Source: an uncultured Lachnospiraceae bacterium
Lineage (GTDB): Bacteria; Bacillota; Clostridia; Lachnospirales; Lachnospiraceae
Length of the DNA: 32,829 nt
Direction: 5' to 3'
NCBI GenBank assembly: GCA_947167135.1
Contig: CAMVGV010000030.1
Coordinates: 1-32,829 of the forward strand
The position numbers and the translations under genes are program-made. Positions 17,743 through 25,026 of this stretch are shown here, in pieces (position 1 is the stretch's first letter; each line of letters begins with the position of its first letter). Below the pieces are notes generated by a model. That model did no database searches. It was not told where the DNA came from and worked only from the letters and a program-made list of their open reading frames with translations.

Positions 17743-17911
17743 TGTCATCCTGAGCACCCCACTCCTGTCATTTCGCTATGCTCATCCTGTATTCCACTGT
17801 CATCCCGAGCGCTCCACTCCTGTCATCCTGAGGAGCGAAAGCGACGAAGGATCTTCTCGCACCAGCTTCCGGCAAATGTCATCCTGAGGAGCGAAAGCGA
17901 CGAAGGATCTT
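17743..17911 (+). repeat. TGTCATCCTGAG repeat cluster, two identical 35-base copies
   Basis: Heads only at 17743 (TGTCATCCTGAGCAC), a degenerate copy at 17768, and a head at 17798 (TGTCATCCCGAGCG). Two identical long-form copies follow at 17821-17855 and 17877-17911. The long form has a longer centre (GAGGAGCGAAAGCGACGAAGG) than the short form and can fold with a GAAA-capped inner stem. The cluster fills the gap upstream of the polyphosphate operon promoter. Confidence 0.9.
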
Positions 17912-17937
17912 TTTTGACGTTTTTTTAGTCCTGCCAT

Positions 17938-17970
17938 TTGGCACGTCTTTTATCAGACATCCGATATAAT
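17938..17970 (+). promoter_or_regulatory. Possible promoter of the XRE remnant
   Basis: A perfect TATAAT at 17965-17970 lies 26 bases before the ATG at 17996. The best -35, TTGGCA at 17938-17943, is 21 bases away, longer than usual, so this is a weak call. Confidence 0.35.
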
Positions 17971-17995
17971 GTAGAAGAGGGAGAGGGGTAGTGAA

Positions 17996-18195
17996 ATGTC
18001 GGAACCGGATTTTTGCCGTATAGGAAAAAAGATAAAGGAAAAACGGTAAAGATTACCGATATCCTGAAATGCAGCGTGGACTATTTTATAAACGAGGAGT
18101 ATTCCTTTATACCGGAATCCTCCGACGATCTCGATGAAAGGCTGCTGGCAGTCATAAAATACATTAGCAGGGAGGATAAGAAAAAAATATTGTAA
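17996..18195 (+). pseudogene. XRE-family regulator with helix-turn-helix deleted
   Basis: The ATG at 17996, with GAGGGG upstream, opens MSEPDFCRIGKKIKEKR and then hits a stop at 18047-18049. This is a typical N-terminus of a small Cro/CI (XRE) regulator, just before the helix-turn-helix. In another frame the sequence resumes at about 18046 with VKITDILKCSVDYFINEEYSF, the typical end of an XRE domain, and runs on to DERLLAVIKYISREDKKKIL and a stop at 18193-18195. Roughly 40 codons containing the DNA-binding helices are missing at the junction near 18045 and the frame has shifted. The downstream part can be read from a TTG at 18013 as a 60-residue peptide, but that has no Shine-Dalgarno. I read it as a decayed regulator. 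Confidence 0.75.
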
Positions 18196-18337
18196 CTATT
18201 CAGAACAGTCACTTGCGGAACCGCAAGTGACGTATGAAAACCAAGGCATTATGGCATTCGGCTCATCGTGCGAAGCACGATTTAATTAGCCGAATGCGCA
18301 GTATCTATTCAGAATCCGAAGGGTTCTGAATAGATAC
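18196..18337. repeat. Compact three-hairpin element bounded by CTATTCAGAA
   Basis: It begins directly after the XRE remnant stop. CTATTCAGAA at 18196-18205 recurs at 18305-18314 and inverted at 18324-18333. Hairpins: GTCACTTGCGG/CCGCAAGTGAC (18208-18231); GCATTCGGCT/AGCCGAATGC (18254-18297) around ATCGTGC-GAA-GCACGAT; and GTATCTATTCAGAA/TTCTGAATAGATAC (18301-18337). The last one could also end transcription weakly, but no T-run follows. It looks like a small non-coding palindromic element. Confidence 0.75.
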
Positions 18338-18371
18338 AAAATATTAAAGATCATTGAGATCCTCTGAGCTG

Positions 18372-19454
18372 TCATTGCTGCAAAAATGCCGACTGGAACT
18401 GAGTGTGGACACGCATAAATACGTCCACCACCGTGGGATCGAACTGAGTGCCCCTGCCCTCCTGTATGATGTCGCAGGCATGCCCGTGGCTCAAGGGCTT
18501 TTTGTATGGACGCTCGGAAACCAACGCGTCATAGACATCGCAGAGACCTACCATGCGGGCAAGGATGGGGATATTATCCCCCGACAGCTGATCGGGGTAA
18601 CCCCTGCCATCCCAGCGTTCATGATGACTTCTGCACATATGGTATGTGTACATAACAAAATTGTTGTTCGGAAGAAGATAGGAGAAATTCTGGATAGCTT
18701 CCGCAGCATAGAGCGTATGGTTCTTCATTATCGTAAATTCCTCATCGGTGTACTTCCCCACCTTTGAAAGAACCTCGTCCGGTACGCCGATCTTTCCCAT
18801 ATCGAATAGCTGCGATCCGAGGATTATGATATTCTGGTCTTCAGGCTCGAGATACAGTATCTTCTGGTTCAGCATTTCCTGCATCAGTATCTGCATAAGA
18901 CGTCCGACCCTCATGGAATGGATCCCCGTGAAACCGTCCTTTCTAGTTATAAGGCTGGTCATTATCCCGACAATGAACTGCTGCATGTTCATCACGTTCT
19001 GCATTGACATGGTAACGGCGTTCTGGAGATAGGAGCTGTTTCCTGCCAGCATGGTATTTGCCTGGACTAGGGAATCGTTCTTCTCTATCATCTTAAGGTG
19101 GATCTCTATTTTTCTTACCAGTGTTGCGATTACAAAGGGTCTTGTCTGGAAATCCACAGCCCCCAGCACATAGGCCTGAAGCTCAAAGGAAGGGGTATTC
19201 TTTTCGGAGATCACCATTACGGGAAGCTCCTTTGTCCTGCCGAAGTCCTTTATCCAGCCGAGAAGGTCTATCCCTTTCATGGAGGTGAGATCAAGATCCA
19301 GTATCACGATAGAGGGCAGCTTCTCGGCTCTCTTCAGATAGTCGAGGGCAGTCTGTCCCCTGTCCTTCACAACTATGGAATGCTTGTTTACAAGCTCACT
19401 TTTCAGAGCTTCCACTTCATCAGCTTTGTCACTGACTATAAGAATAGTATGCAT
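18372..19454 (-). CDS. Response regulator with variant HD-GYP domain
   Basis: A 360-residue two-domain signalling protein. Residues 1-120 are a receiver domain with phospho-acceptor D53 (VILDLDLTSMKG). The conserved lysine near the end of the domain is arginine (QTRPF). Residues about 165-355 are HD-GYP, the family that hydrolyses cyclic di-GMP. H179 (GIHSMRVG), KIGVPDEVLSKVG, HHERWDGRGYP and the DVYDAL block are present, but the HD motif itself reads FD (F217-D218, LFDMGKIG), so one usual metal ligand is absent. It may be an altered or inactive phosphodiesterase or a c-di-GMP receptor. AGGATA precedes the ATG. The divergent neighbour binds cyclic nucleotides. No histidine kinase is adjacent. 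Confidence 0.88.
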   Translation of the reverse strand: MHTILIVSDKADEVEALKSELVNKHSIVVKDRGQTALDYLKRAEKLPSIVILDLDLTSMKGIDLLGWIKDFGRTKELPVMVISEKNTPSFELQAYVLGAVDFQTRPFVIATLVRKIEIHLKMIEKNDSLVQANTMLAGNSSYLQNAVTMSMQNVMNMQQFIVGIMTSLITRKDGFTGIHSMRVGRLMQILMQEMLNQKILYLEPEDQNIIILGSQLFDMGKIGVPDEVLSKVGKYTDEEFTIMKNHTLYAAEAIQNFSYLLPNNNFVMYTYHMCRSHHERWDGRGYPDQLSGDNIPILARMVGLCDVYDALVSERPYKKPLSHGHACDIIQEGRGTQFDPTVVDVFMRVHTQFQSAFLQQ

Positions 19455-19508
19455 GTCTTTATCCTGCCCGTTTTATTCTTTAAGGAAAACGATCCTCTTT
19501 TTCCTCTG

Positions 19509-19538
19509 ATTTTATCACGGGAAGCTCTGTACTGTAAA
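19509..19538 (-). promoter_or_regulatory. Promoter of the HD-GYP regulator
   Basis: On the minus strand TTTACA (19538-19533) and TAAAAT (19514-19509) are 18 bases apart, with TG one base before the -10 (extended -10). The leader before the ATG at 19454 would be about 48 bases. Confidence 0.5.
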
Positions 19539-19588
19539 TTGCCAGTCGATTTCAGGATAGGATAAACACATCCTTATAGAAGAGTTAC

Positions 19589-19617
19589 TTGCTGTTTGTT
19601 AATAATACGTATATAAT
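19589..19617 (+). promoter_or_regulatory. Promoter of the tandem cNMP-binding protein
   Basis: TTGCTG (19589-19594) and a perfect TATAAT (19612-19617) are separated by exactly 17 bases. Transcription would start near 19624, giving a leader of about 117 bases. It faces away from the HD-GYP promoter about 75 bases to the left. Confidence 0.65.
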
Positions 19618-19640
19618 CAAATAACAAAAACTGATTTCGG

Positions 19641-19669
19641 CGAAATAGATTCAGGCTGATTCTATTTCG
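19641..19669 (+). other. Leader hairpin before the cNMP-binding gene
   Basis: CGAAATAGA (19641-19649) pairs with TCTATTTCG (19661-19669), and inside it TCAG (19651-19654) pairs with CTGA (19656-19659). No T-run follows, so it is not a terminator. A strong GGGGGGAGAG (19692-19701) lies some 40 bases before the ATG, too far to serve as its Shine-Dalgarno. The hairpin may stabilise or regulate the messenger. Confidence 0.5.
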
Positions 19670-19740
19670 ATTAATGCAGGAATACTATCCAGGGGGGAGA
19701 GCATTTCTTTTACAGCAGTTTAGATAGGTGTATTGAGACT

Positions 19741-20718
19741 ATGACAGAAAGACAATTTGTGAAAAATGAAGTAATATTCCATGAGGGAGAAAGGGGAGAC
19801 AGTTTTTTCCTTATCTCGGAAGGAACAGTGGGTATCTACGTGAATTACGGCTCCGCCGAACAGCAGAAGCTCACTGAGCTTAAAAAGGACCAGTATTTCG
19901 GGGAGATGGCCGTGATAGAGTCATATCCGAGGAGCGCCACGGCCGTTGCCGAGGATGAGGTGAAGGCTGAGGAGATCCCTTCCGGAGAGATCCTTGAGTA
20001 TTTTGCGACCGATCCGGACAAGGTCATGGATATGATGAGGCATCTGAGCAGAAGGATACGTGAGCTCACCGCGGATTATACCGAGGCCTGCGATACCATC
20101 GAGGAGCTTCAAATCGGAGCCGATCCCGCGGAACGTAAGCAGAGCATTGTTGATAAGATAAAGAAGTTTGTGAACGTCTATAAGCTGAATAAAAAGTCTG
20201 CCGATGCGGAAAGCGTGGAGGCTCTGAGAAAAATAGAGGGAAGCTCCCACTCCGAGGGTTTCTTCGATAATGTGGAAAGCTATAATAAGGGAACCGTGAT
20301 CTTTAAGGAGGGGGAGATCGGAAGCTGCATGTACGACATACATTACGGCGAGATCGGGATCTACAGGCATTACGGAACTCCGAAGGAGAAGCTCCTGTCA
20401 AAGCTCCCCATGAACAGGTTTTTCGGTGAGATGGCACTTCTTGAAAACTGCCCGCGCAGTGCCACAGCAGTGGTTATGGCGGACGACACCACTCTGGAAC
20501 GTATCGATGCAGATTATATGCGGGAGATCTTTAAGAAGAATCCTCCGAAGATCGAGATGATACTTTGCCATCTATCTTACAGGCTCAGGAAACTTACGAA
20601 TGACTATATGGATGCCTGCGAGCTGCTTTCCGACGTTTCGGATGCAGAGAGCCGGGGCAGTGTAAGTGATGAACTTAAGAAGAAGGCAGAGGGCTTTGAA
20701 CCCAAGATCTACGGATGA
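19741..20718 (+). CDS. Tandem cyclic-nucleotide-binding domain protein
   Basis: A 325-residue soluble protein of two cNMP-binding domains (about 5-110 and 175-285) joined by a helical, lysine-rich linker. It has no DNA-binding domain of the Crp type. Each domain keeps a full phosphate-binding cassette: YFGEMAVIESYPRSATAVA in the first and FFGEMALLENCPRSATAVV in the second, with the G-E and R-S-A residues that hold the cyclic phosphate. Each also opens with the family start (NEVIFHEGERGDSFFLISEG and KGTVIFKEGEIGSC). Such domain-only proteins act as regulatory subunits or receptors for cAMP or another cyclic nucleotide; the effector here is unknown. AGGTG about 11 bases upstream is the likely ribosome site. 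Confidence 0.9.
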   Translation: MTERQFVKNEVIFHEGERGDSFFLISEGTVGIYVNYGSAEQQKLTELKKDQYFGEMAVIESYPRSATAVAEDEVKAEEIPSGEILEYFATDPDKVMDMMRHLSRRIRELTADYTEACDTIEELQIGADPAERKQSIVDKIKKFVNVYKLNKKSADAESVEALRKIEGSSHSEGFFDNVESYNKGTVIFKEGEIGSCMYDIHYGEIGIYRHYGTPKEKLLSKLPMNRFFGEMALLENCPRSATAVVMADDTTLERIDADYMREIFKKNPPKIEMILCHLSYRLRKLTNDYMDACELLSDVSDAESRGSVSDELKKKAEGFEPKIYG

Positions 20719-20765
20719 TGCTCCCGTTATCCCCTAAAGAGGCAAACGCCGCGGACAAATTTGAG

Positions 20766-20794
20766 TTGCAAATAAAAATATAGCATGATAAAAT
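20766..20794 (+). promoter_or_regulatory. Strong promoter of the BMP/ABC operon
   Basis: TTGCAA (20766-20771), a 17-base spacer, then TAAAAT (20789-20794) with TG at 20786-20787 (extended -10). Transcription would start near 20801, more than 200 bases before the first codon. Confidence 0.65.
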
Positions 20795-20866
20795 TTTTTT
20801 ATAGAAATAATAAATGACGTGTGTGGATTGTCGCTGCGTCATGTTGGAAGAAGTTTTTTTCTGCAA

Positions 20867-20910
20867 GGTGGTGGAGAATCCGAAGGTCTTGGTTCTGCAC
20901 CCTTTTTTTT
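20867..20910 (+). terminator. Leader terminator 1
   Basis: GGTG (20867-20870) pairs with CACC (20898-20901) and AGAA (20875-20878) with TTCT (20893-20896), with a further inner CC/GG and AA/TT stem, followed by eight T bases (20903-20910). It lies inside the leader, well before the coding region, so it should act as an attenuator. Confidence 0.55.
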
Positions 20911-20970
20911 GTGTATCCTTGGCAGGCAGTCTTTCTTCAGGAAAGTATGCCGATCCATTGAGATATAGGT

Positions 20971-21002
20971 ATGGGTGAAATGGTTCATCCATAAGTTTTT
21001 TT
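20971..21002 (+). terminator. Leader terminator 2
   Basis: ATGGGTGAA (20971-20979) pairs with TTCATCCAT (20984-20992) across a four-base loop, with one G-T pair, and seven T bases follow at 20996-21002. The Shine-Dalgarno comes two bases later. Confidence 0.55.
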
Positions 21003-21017
21003 CAGGGAGGATATGGT

Positions 21018-22316
21018 ATGAAAAATCTAAAGAAATTATTGGCGCTGACAATGGCAGCAGCAATGGTTATCTCCATGACCGCCTGTGCGGCCGGAGGTAA
21101 AGGTGCCGAGAGCGGCGGAACCGGTGCGGCCGGAGATGCTGCGGCGGAAGCACCCGCCCAGGACAATGGTGGAGGAGACAGTGCAGATGCCGGAAAAACC
21201 GCGTCATCAGATCTGAAGGTAGGCTTTATTTTCCTGCACGACGAAAACTCAACCTACGACCTCAACTTTATCAACGCTGCAAAGGAAGCCTGTGAGGCGG
21301 CGGGAGTCGAGTATGTATTAAAGACCGGTATTCCTGAGGGACAGGAATGCTATGATGCAGCCTGTGAGCTTGCAGACGCCGGCTGCGGCATAGTTTTTGC
21401 GGATTCCTTCGGACACGAGGATTACATGATAGAGGCTGCAAAGGAGTATCCCGATATCCAGTTCTGCCACGCTACAGGAACAAAGGCTCATACGGAAGGC
21501 CTCAGCAATTATCACAATGCGTTTGCGACCATCTTCCAGGGCCGTTATCTTGCAGGAGTTGCGGCAGGAATGAAGCTTAATGAAATGATAGATTCAGGAA
21601 AGATCACCGCTGATCAGGCAAAGATGGGCTATGTAGGCGCCTATACCTACGCCGAGGTTATCTCCGGTTATTCCTCCTTCTATCTCGGTGCAAAGTCCGT
21701 ATGTCCTTCGGTCACAATGGAAGTAACCTTTACCGGATCCTGGTATGATGAGACAGCAGAAAAAGAAGGTGCAAATACCCTTATCCAGCACGGCTGTGTC
21801 CTTATCTCACAGCACGCCGATTCCATGGGCGCTCCCACCGCCTGTGAGACAGCCGGGGTTCCTGATATTTCCTATAACGGTTCAACGGAAAGTGCCTGCC
21901 CGAAGACATTCATTGTTTCCTCAAGGATCAACTGGGTACCTTATTTCAAGTACATCATAGATGCTGTTCAAAAGGGTGAGACTATTCCTGCAGATTGGAC
22001 CGGTGACCTTTCAACAGGCTCTGTTGAACTCACAAGCCTTGGCTCTGCAGCAGCTGAGGGAACAGCCGATGCCATCGCAAAGGCTCAGGCAGATCTGGAA
22101 GCAGGAACCATTCACGTATTTGATACAAAGACCTTTACCGTCGAGGGCAAGGAGCTCACAAGCTATAAGGCTGACGTGGATACGGATGCCGACTATACTC
22201 CCGATCATGAAGTTATTGTTAACGGATATTTTGACGAATCCGGTGCAGACTTCAGATCGGCTCCGTTCTTCAATGTAAATGTTGACGGTATCACACTTCT
22301 TGACACAGCATATTAA
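21018..22316 (+). CDS. BMP-family substrate-binding lipoprotein of ABC importer
   Basis: A 432-residue lipoprotein that delivers ligand to the ABC transporter encoded next to it. The signal peptide ends in lipobox MTAC (C23). Residues about 24-65 are a flexible Ala/Gly/Asp/Glu-rich linker to the membrane. The ligand-binding domain starts at DLKVGFIFLHDENSTYDLNF and shows BMP features such as GCGIVFADSFGHED, ATIFQGRYLAGVAAGM and MGYVGAYTYAEVISGYSSF. BMP proteins next to ATPases and permeases of this type carry nucleosides or purines. It is distant in sequence from the orphan BMP at 5442. A GGGAGG ribosome site sits seven bases before the ATG. A hairpin after the stop probably lets this gene be expressed above the ATPase and permeases. 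Confidence 0.93.
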   Translation: MKNLKKLLALTMAAAMVISMTACAAGGKGAESGGTGAAGDAAAEAPAQDNGGGDSADAGKTASSDLKVGFIFLHDENSTYDLNFINAAKEACEAAGVEYVLKTGIPEGQECYDAACELADAGCGIVFADSFGHEDYMIEAAKEYPDIQFCHATGTKAHTEGLSNYHNAFATIFQGRYLAGVAAGMKLNEMIDSGKITADQAKMGYVGAYTYAEVISGYSSFYLGAKSVCPSVTMEVTFTGSWYDETAEKEGANTLIQHGCVLISQHADSMGAPTACETAGVPDISYNGSTESACPKTFIVSSRINWVPYFKYIIDAVQKGETIPADWTGDLSTGSVELTSLGSAAAEGTADAIAKAQADLEAGTIHVFDTKTFTVEGKELTSYKADVDTDADYTPDHEVIVNGYFDESGADFRSAPFFNVNVDGITLLDTAY

Positions 22317-22330
22317 CGCTTTGGTTTATG

Positions 22331-22357
22331 GGGCGGCTTTATGGCCGCCCTTTATTT
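22331..22357 (+). terminator. Hairpin between binding protein and ATPase genes
   Basis: GGGCGGC (22331-22337) pairs with GCCGCCC (22344-22350), followed by TTTATTT. It lies 14 bases after the lipoprotein stop and 50 bases before the ATPase start. It probably acts as a leaky terminator or mRNA stabiliser that raises the binding protein above the transporter. Confidence 0.65.
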
Positions 22358-22408
22358 AAAAAGAGCAGCAATACCTTGGAGCTTAGGAAGGAGAGGTATC
22401 AAAGGGAG

Positions 22409-23929
22409 ATGAGCGAAGCAGCGGTTTCATTCAGGAGAGTCACAAAAACCTTCGGTTCGGTCATAGCTAATTCAAATATCAATCTGGATATCAAAAAGGG
22501 AGAGATCCTGTCACTTCTGGGGGAAAACGGAAGTGGTAAGACGACCCTTATGAATATGCTGGCAGGGATCTACTATCCTGATTCCGGACAGATCTATATC
22601 AATGACGAGCCCGTTATCATTAAATCGCCGAAGGATGCGTTTGATCTCGGGATCGGTATGGTTCATCAGCATTTTAAGCTTATCGATGTTCTGACCACAG
22701 CGGAGAACATAGTGCTGGGTCTGGAGGGAAGGCTTAATCTGAAGGATACCGAGAAAAAGATAAAGGAGATCTGCGACAAATACGGATTTGAAGTGGATCC
22801 CCAGAAAAAGATATATGATCTTTCGGTTTCGGAAAAGCAGACGGTCGAAATAGTGAAGGTACTGTACAGGGGTGCGGAGATCCTGATCCTTGACGAACCC
22901 ACGGCAGTACTCACTCCGCAGGAAACGGAGAAGCTTTTTAAGGTAATGCGGAATATGAAGGCTGATGGCAAATCCATAATCATCATTACCCACAAGCTTC
23001 ATGAAGTAAAGGCAATATCCGACAGGGTTGCCATCCTGAGAAAGGGCGAATTTATCGGTGATATGATCACCTCAGAATCAAATGAGGAGCAGATGACCCA
23101 GATGATGGTCGCCCGTCATCTCTTCCTGAATATTGACAGGAAAAAACCCGTGAATGTAAAGCCCAGGATCGAGGTTAAAGGGCTTACGGTAAAGGATCCT
23201 GCGGGAATATACAAGCTGAAGGATGTTTCGTTCACGGCGAATTCGGGTGAAGTGCTTGGTATCGCAGGTATTTCCGGCTGCGGACAGAAGGAGCTTCTCG
23301 AGTCCATCGCGGGACTTCAGAAGGTTGAGTCCGGCAGCGTATTATATAAGCCTGATGATAAAGAGCCTGTAGATCTCATAGGAAAGGATCCGAGACAGAT
23401 TCATGAAATGGGCATCTCACTTTCATTCGTTCCCGAGGACAGACTGGGAATGGGTCTCGTGGGAAATATGGATCTTGCGGATAATATGATGCTTAGAAGC
23501 TTCAGATCCGGAAAATCAAAGCTCTTCACCGACAGAAAGACCCCGAGAGAGCTTGCCAAAACGGTTGTCCGGGATCTCGAGGTTATCACTCCCAGTATAG
23601 AAACACCGGTCCGGAGGCTGAGCGGCGGAAATGTCCAGAAGGTGCTTCTCGGCCGTGAGATCTCATCCCATCCGAAGGTTCTTATGACCGCTTATGCCGT
23701 AAGAGGTCTTGATATCAATTCCTCATATACCATCTATGATCTCATTAATAAACAGAAGGAAGGCGGCACAGCCGTGATCTATGTCGGCGAAGATCTGGAT
23801 GTGCTTCTGGAGCTTGCGGACAGGATACTCGTTCTGTGCGACGGTGAGGTATCCGGTATAGTTGATGCGGAGACAACAGACAAAAATACTCTTGGTCTTC
23901 TTATGACCAAGAAAGGTGGTGCAGCGTAA
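22409..23929 (+). CDS. Nucleoside-type ABC importer ATPase, two domains
   Basis: A 506-residue ATPase with two ABC domains, the type that pairs with BMP proteins (NupO/YufO-like; also RbsA-like in plan). Domain 1: Walker A GENGSGKTT (38-46), signature LSVSEKQTVEIVKVL, Walker B LILDEPTAVLTPQE and switch histidine in IIITHKLHE. Domain 2 is the usual degenerate copy: GISGCGQKELLES in place of Walker A, signature RLSGGNVQKVLLGRE, then VLMTAYAVRGLD and VYVGEDLD without the switch histidine. The frame is open from 22328, but that ATG lies next to the terminator hairpin. ATG 22409, after AAGGAGAGG, begins where homologues begin. Its stop overlaps the next start by one base (TAATG). Confidence 0.94.
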   Translation: MSEAAVSFRRVTKTFGSVIANSNINLDIKKGEILSLLGENGSGKTTLMNMLAGIYYPDSGQIYINDEPVIIKSPKDAFDLGIGMVHQHFKLIDVLTTAENIVLGLEGRLNLKDTEKKIKEICDKYGFEVDPQKKIYDLSVSEKQTVEIVKVLYRGAEILILDEPTAVLTPQETEKLFKVMRNMKADGKSIIIITHKLHEVKAISDRVAILRKGEFIGDMITSESNEEQMTQMMVARHLFLNIDRKKPVNVKPRIEVKGLTVKDPAGIYKLKDVSFTANSGEVLGIAGISGCGQKELLESIAGLQKVESGSVLYKPDDKEPVDLIGKDPRQIHEMGISLSFVPEDRLGMGLVGNMDLADNMMLRSFRSGKSKLFTDRKTPRELAKTVVRDLEVITPSIETPVRRLSGGNVQKVLLGREISSHPKVLMTAYAVRGLDINSSYTIYDLINKQKEGGTAVIYVGEDLDVLLELADRILVLCDGEVSGIVDAETTDKNTLGLLMTKKGGAA

Positions 23930-25026
23930 TGACCGAAAAAACGCAGAAGGAGCCACTGTTTCATGTGGTCAAAAGAGACACAGTATCACGCAGGAAGGAA
24001 TGGACCATAAGAGCGGTTGCCATTATATCCGCACTGATCCTCTGCTCCGGAATAATTGCCATGTTTACCGGGGACAATCCTGTTGAGATTTACCGCTCCA
24101 TCTTTCTCGGTGCCTTCGGCTCGGAAAGAAAGACCTGGATAACCCTGCAGAATATTTCCGTGCTCCTAATTATTTCCCTTGCACTTACCCCCGCATTCAA
24201 GATGCAGTTCTGGAATATCGGAGGCGAAGGACAGGTTCTCATTGGCGGTCTTGCGTCCGCGGCCTGTATGATCTGCTTCGGAGAGAAGCTGCCAAACGGA
24301 ATGGTCATACTTCTGATGGTCATAACCTCCGTTGCCGCCGGTGCCGTATGGGCTCTGATACCGGCTGTATTAAAGGCCAGGTGGAACACAAATGAAACTC
24401 TTTCGACCCTGATGATGAACTATATCGCGATCCAGCTCACTGCATATTACATCATTGTATGGGAGGTTCCCAAGGGCTCCGGAAAAATAGGTATCATAAA
24501 CCAGAATACGGCAGTGGGCTGGCTTCCTAACGTGGGAAACAAATATCTCCTGCCGATAATAGTTGCTGTCATTGTTACGGCTTTTATTTACATATACCAG
24601 AAATACACGAAGCACGGCTTTGAGATCGCGGTAGTCGGAGAAAGCAGGAATACCGCCCTGTATGCCGGAATAAAGGTGGAACGGGTCATCGTCAGGACCA
24701 TGCTTTTATCCGGAGCCATATGCGGTCTTGCGGGACTGCTGCTTGTGGGCGGGATAAATCACACCGTCACCACTACCATCGTGGACAGTCAGGGCTTTAC
24801 CGGCGTTATGGTATCCTGGCTCGCCAAATTCAATCCCATAGCAATGATAGCCACCAGCTTCCTGATCGTTTTTATGGACAGGGGTGCCAGTGAGATTTCC
24901 ACGGCCTTCGGACTCAACCAGTCCTTTGCCGACATCCTGACCGGCATATTGCTTTTCTTCATCATAGGATGTGAATTCTTCATAAGATACAGGATCTCAT
25001 TCAGAACCGGAAAGGAGAAACATTAA
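23929..25026 (+). CDS. ABC importer permease 1 (NupP-like)
   Basis: A 365-residue inner-membrane permease of the branched-chain/ribose/nucleoside permease family (BPD_transp_2). About ten hydrophobic segments are visible, starting after a charged 28-residue N-terminus. The family block MQFWNIGGEGQVLIGG (about 90-105) and the cytoplasmic coupling region with GESRNTALYAGIKVERV are characteristic of nucleoside-type permeases. It overlaps the ATPase stop by one base and is followed with no gap by the second permease, so the two translate as a pair and form the channel heterodimer. Confidence 0.94.
   Translation: MTEKTQKEPLFHVVKRDTVSRRKEWTIRAVAIISALILCSGIIAMFTGDNPVEIYRSIFLGAFGSERKTWITLQNISVLLIISLALTPAFKMQFWNIGGEGQVLIGGLASAACMICFGEKLPNGMVILLMVITSVAAGAVWALIPAVLKARWNTNETLSTLMMNYIAIQLTAYYIIVWEVPKGSGKIGIINQNTAVGWLPNVGNKYLLPIIVAVIVTAFIYIYQKYTKHGFEIAVVGESRNTALYAGIKVERVIVRTMLLSGAICGLAGLLLVGGINHTVTTTIVDSQGFTGVMVSWLAKFNPIAMIATSFLIVFMDRGASEISTAFGLNQSFADILTGILLFFIIGCEFFIRYRISFRTGKEKH

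Larger units (their letters stand above)
20801..21017 (+). promoter_or_regulatory. Structured leader, candidate riboswitch or attenuator
   Basis: About 217 untranslated bases precede the BMP lipoprotein gene. In order: stem ATGACG/CGTCAT (20814-20842, 17-base loop), a T7 run (20854-20860), a terminator-like hairpin with T8 (20867-20910), a spacer, a second hairpin with T7 (20971-21002), then Shine-Dalgarno GGGAGG (21005-21010) and ATG 21018. GGATT (20825-20829) in the first loop can pair with AATCC (20877-20881), which would break the first terminator, as an antiterminator would. I do not recognise a known riboswitch class; the purine riboswitch core is absent. A ligand is not predicted from sequence; a nucleoside or nucleobase is suggested only by the genes. 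Confidence 0.5.

Noticed and set aside
17743-17911. CRISPR array
   Set aside because: The copies are irregularly spaced, partly truncated, and recur singly elsewhere in the window; no cas gene is present.
18013-18195. Intact 60-residue protein
   Set aside because: It would start at TTG without a ribosome site, and its sequence is the C-terminal half of an XRE regulator whose N-terminus lies just upstream in another frame.
20801-21017. Purine riboswitch
   Set aside because: The conserved junction and loop sequences of the purine riboswitch could not be found; only generic hairpins are present.
22328-22408. ATPase start at 22328
   Set aside because: This ATG sits at the base of a terminator-like hairpin and has no Shine-Dalgarno; homologous proteins begin near MSEAAVSF at 22409.
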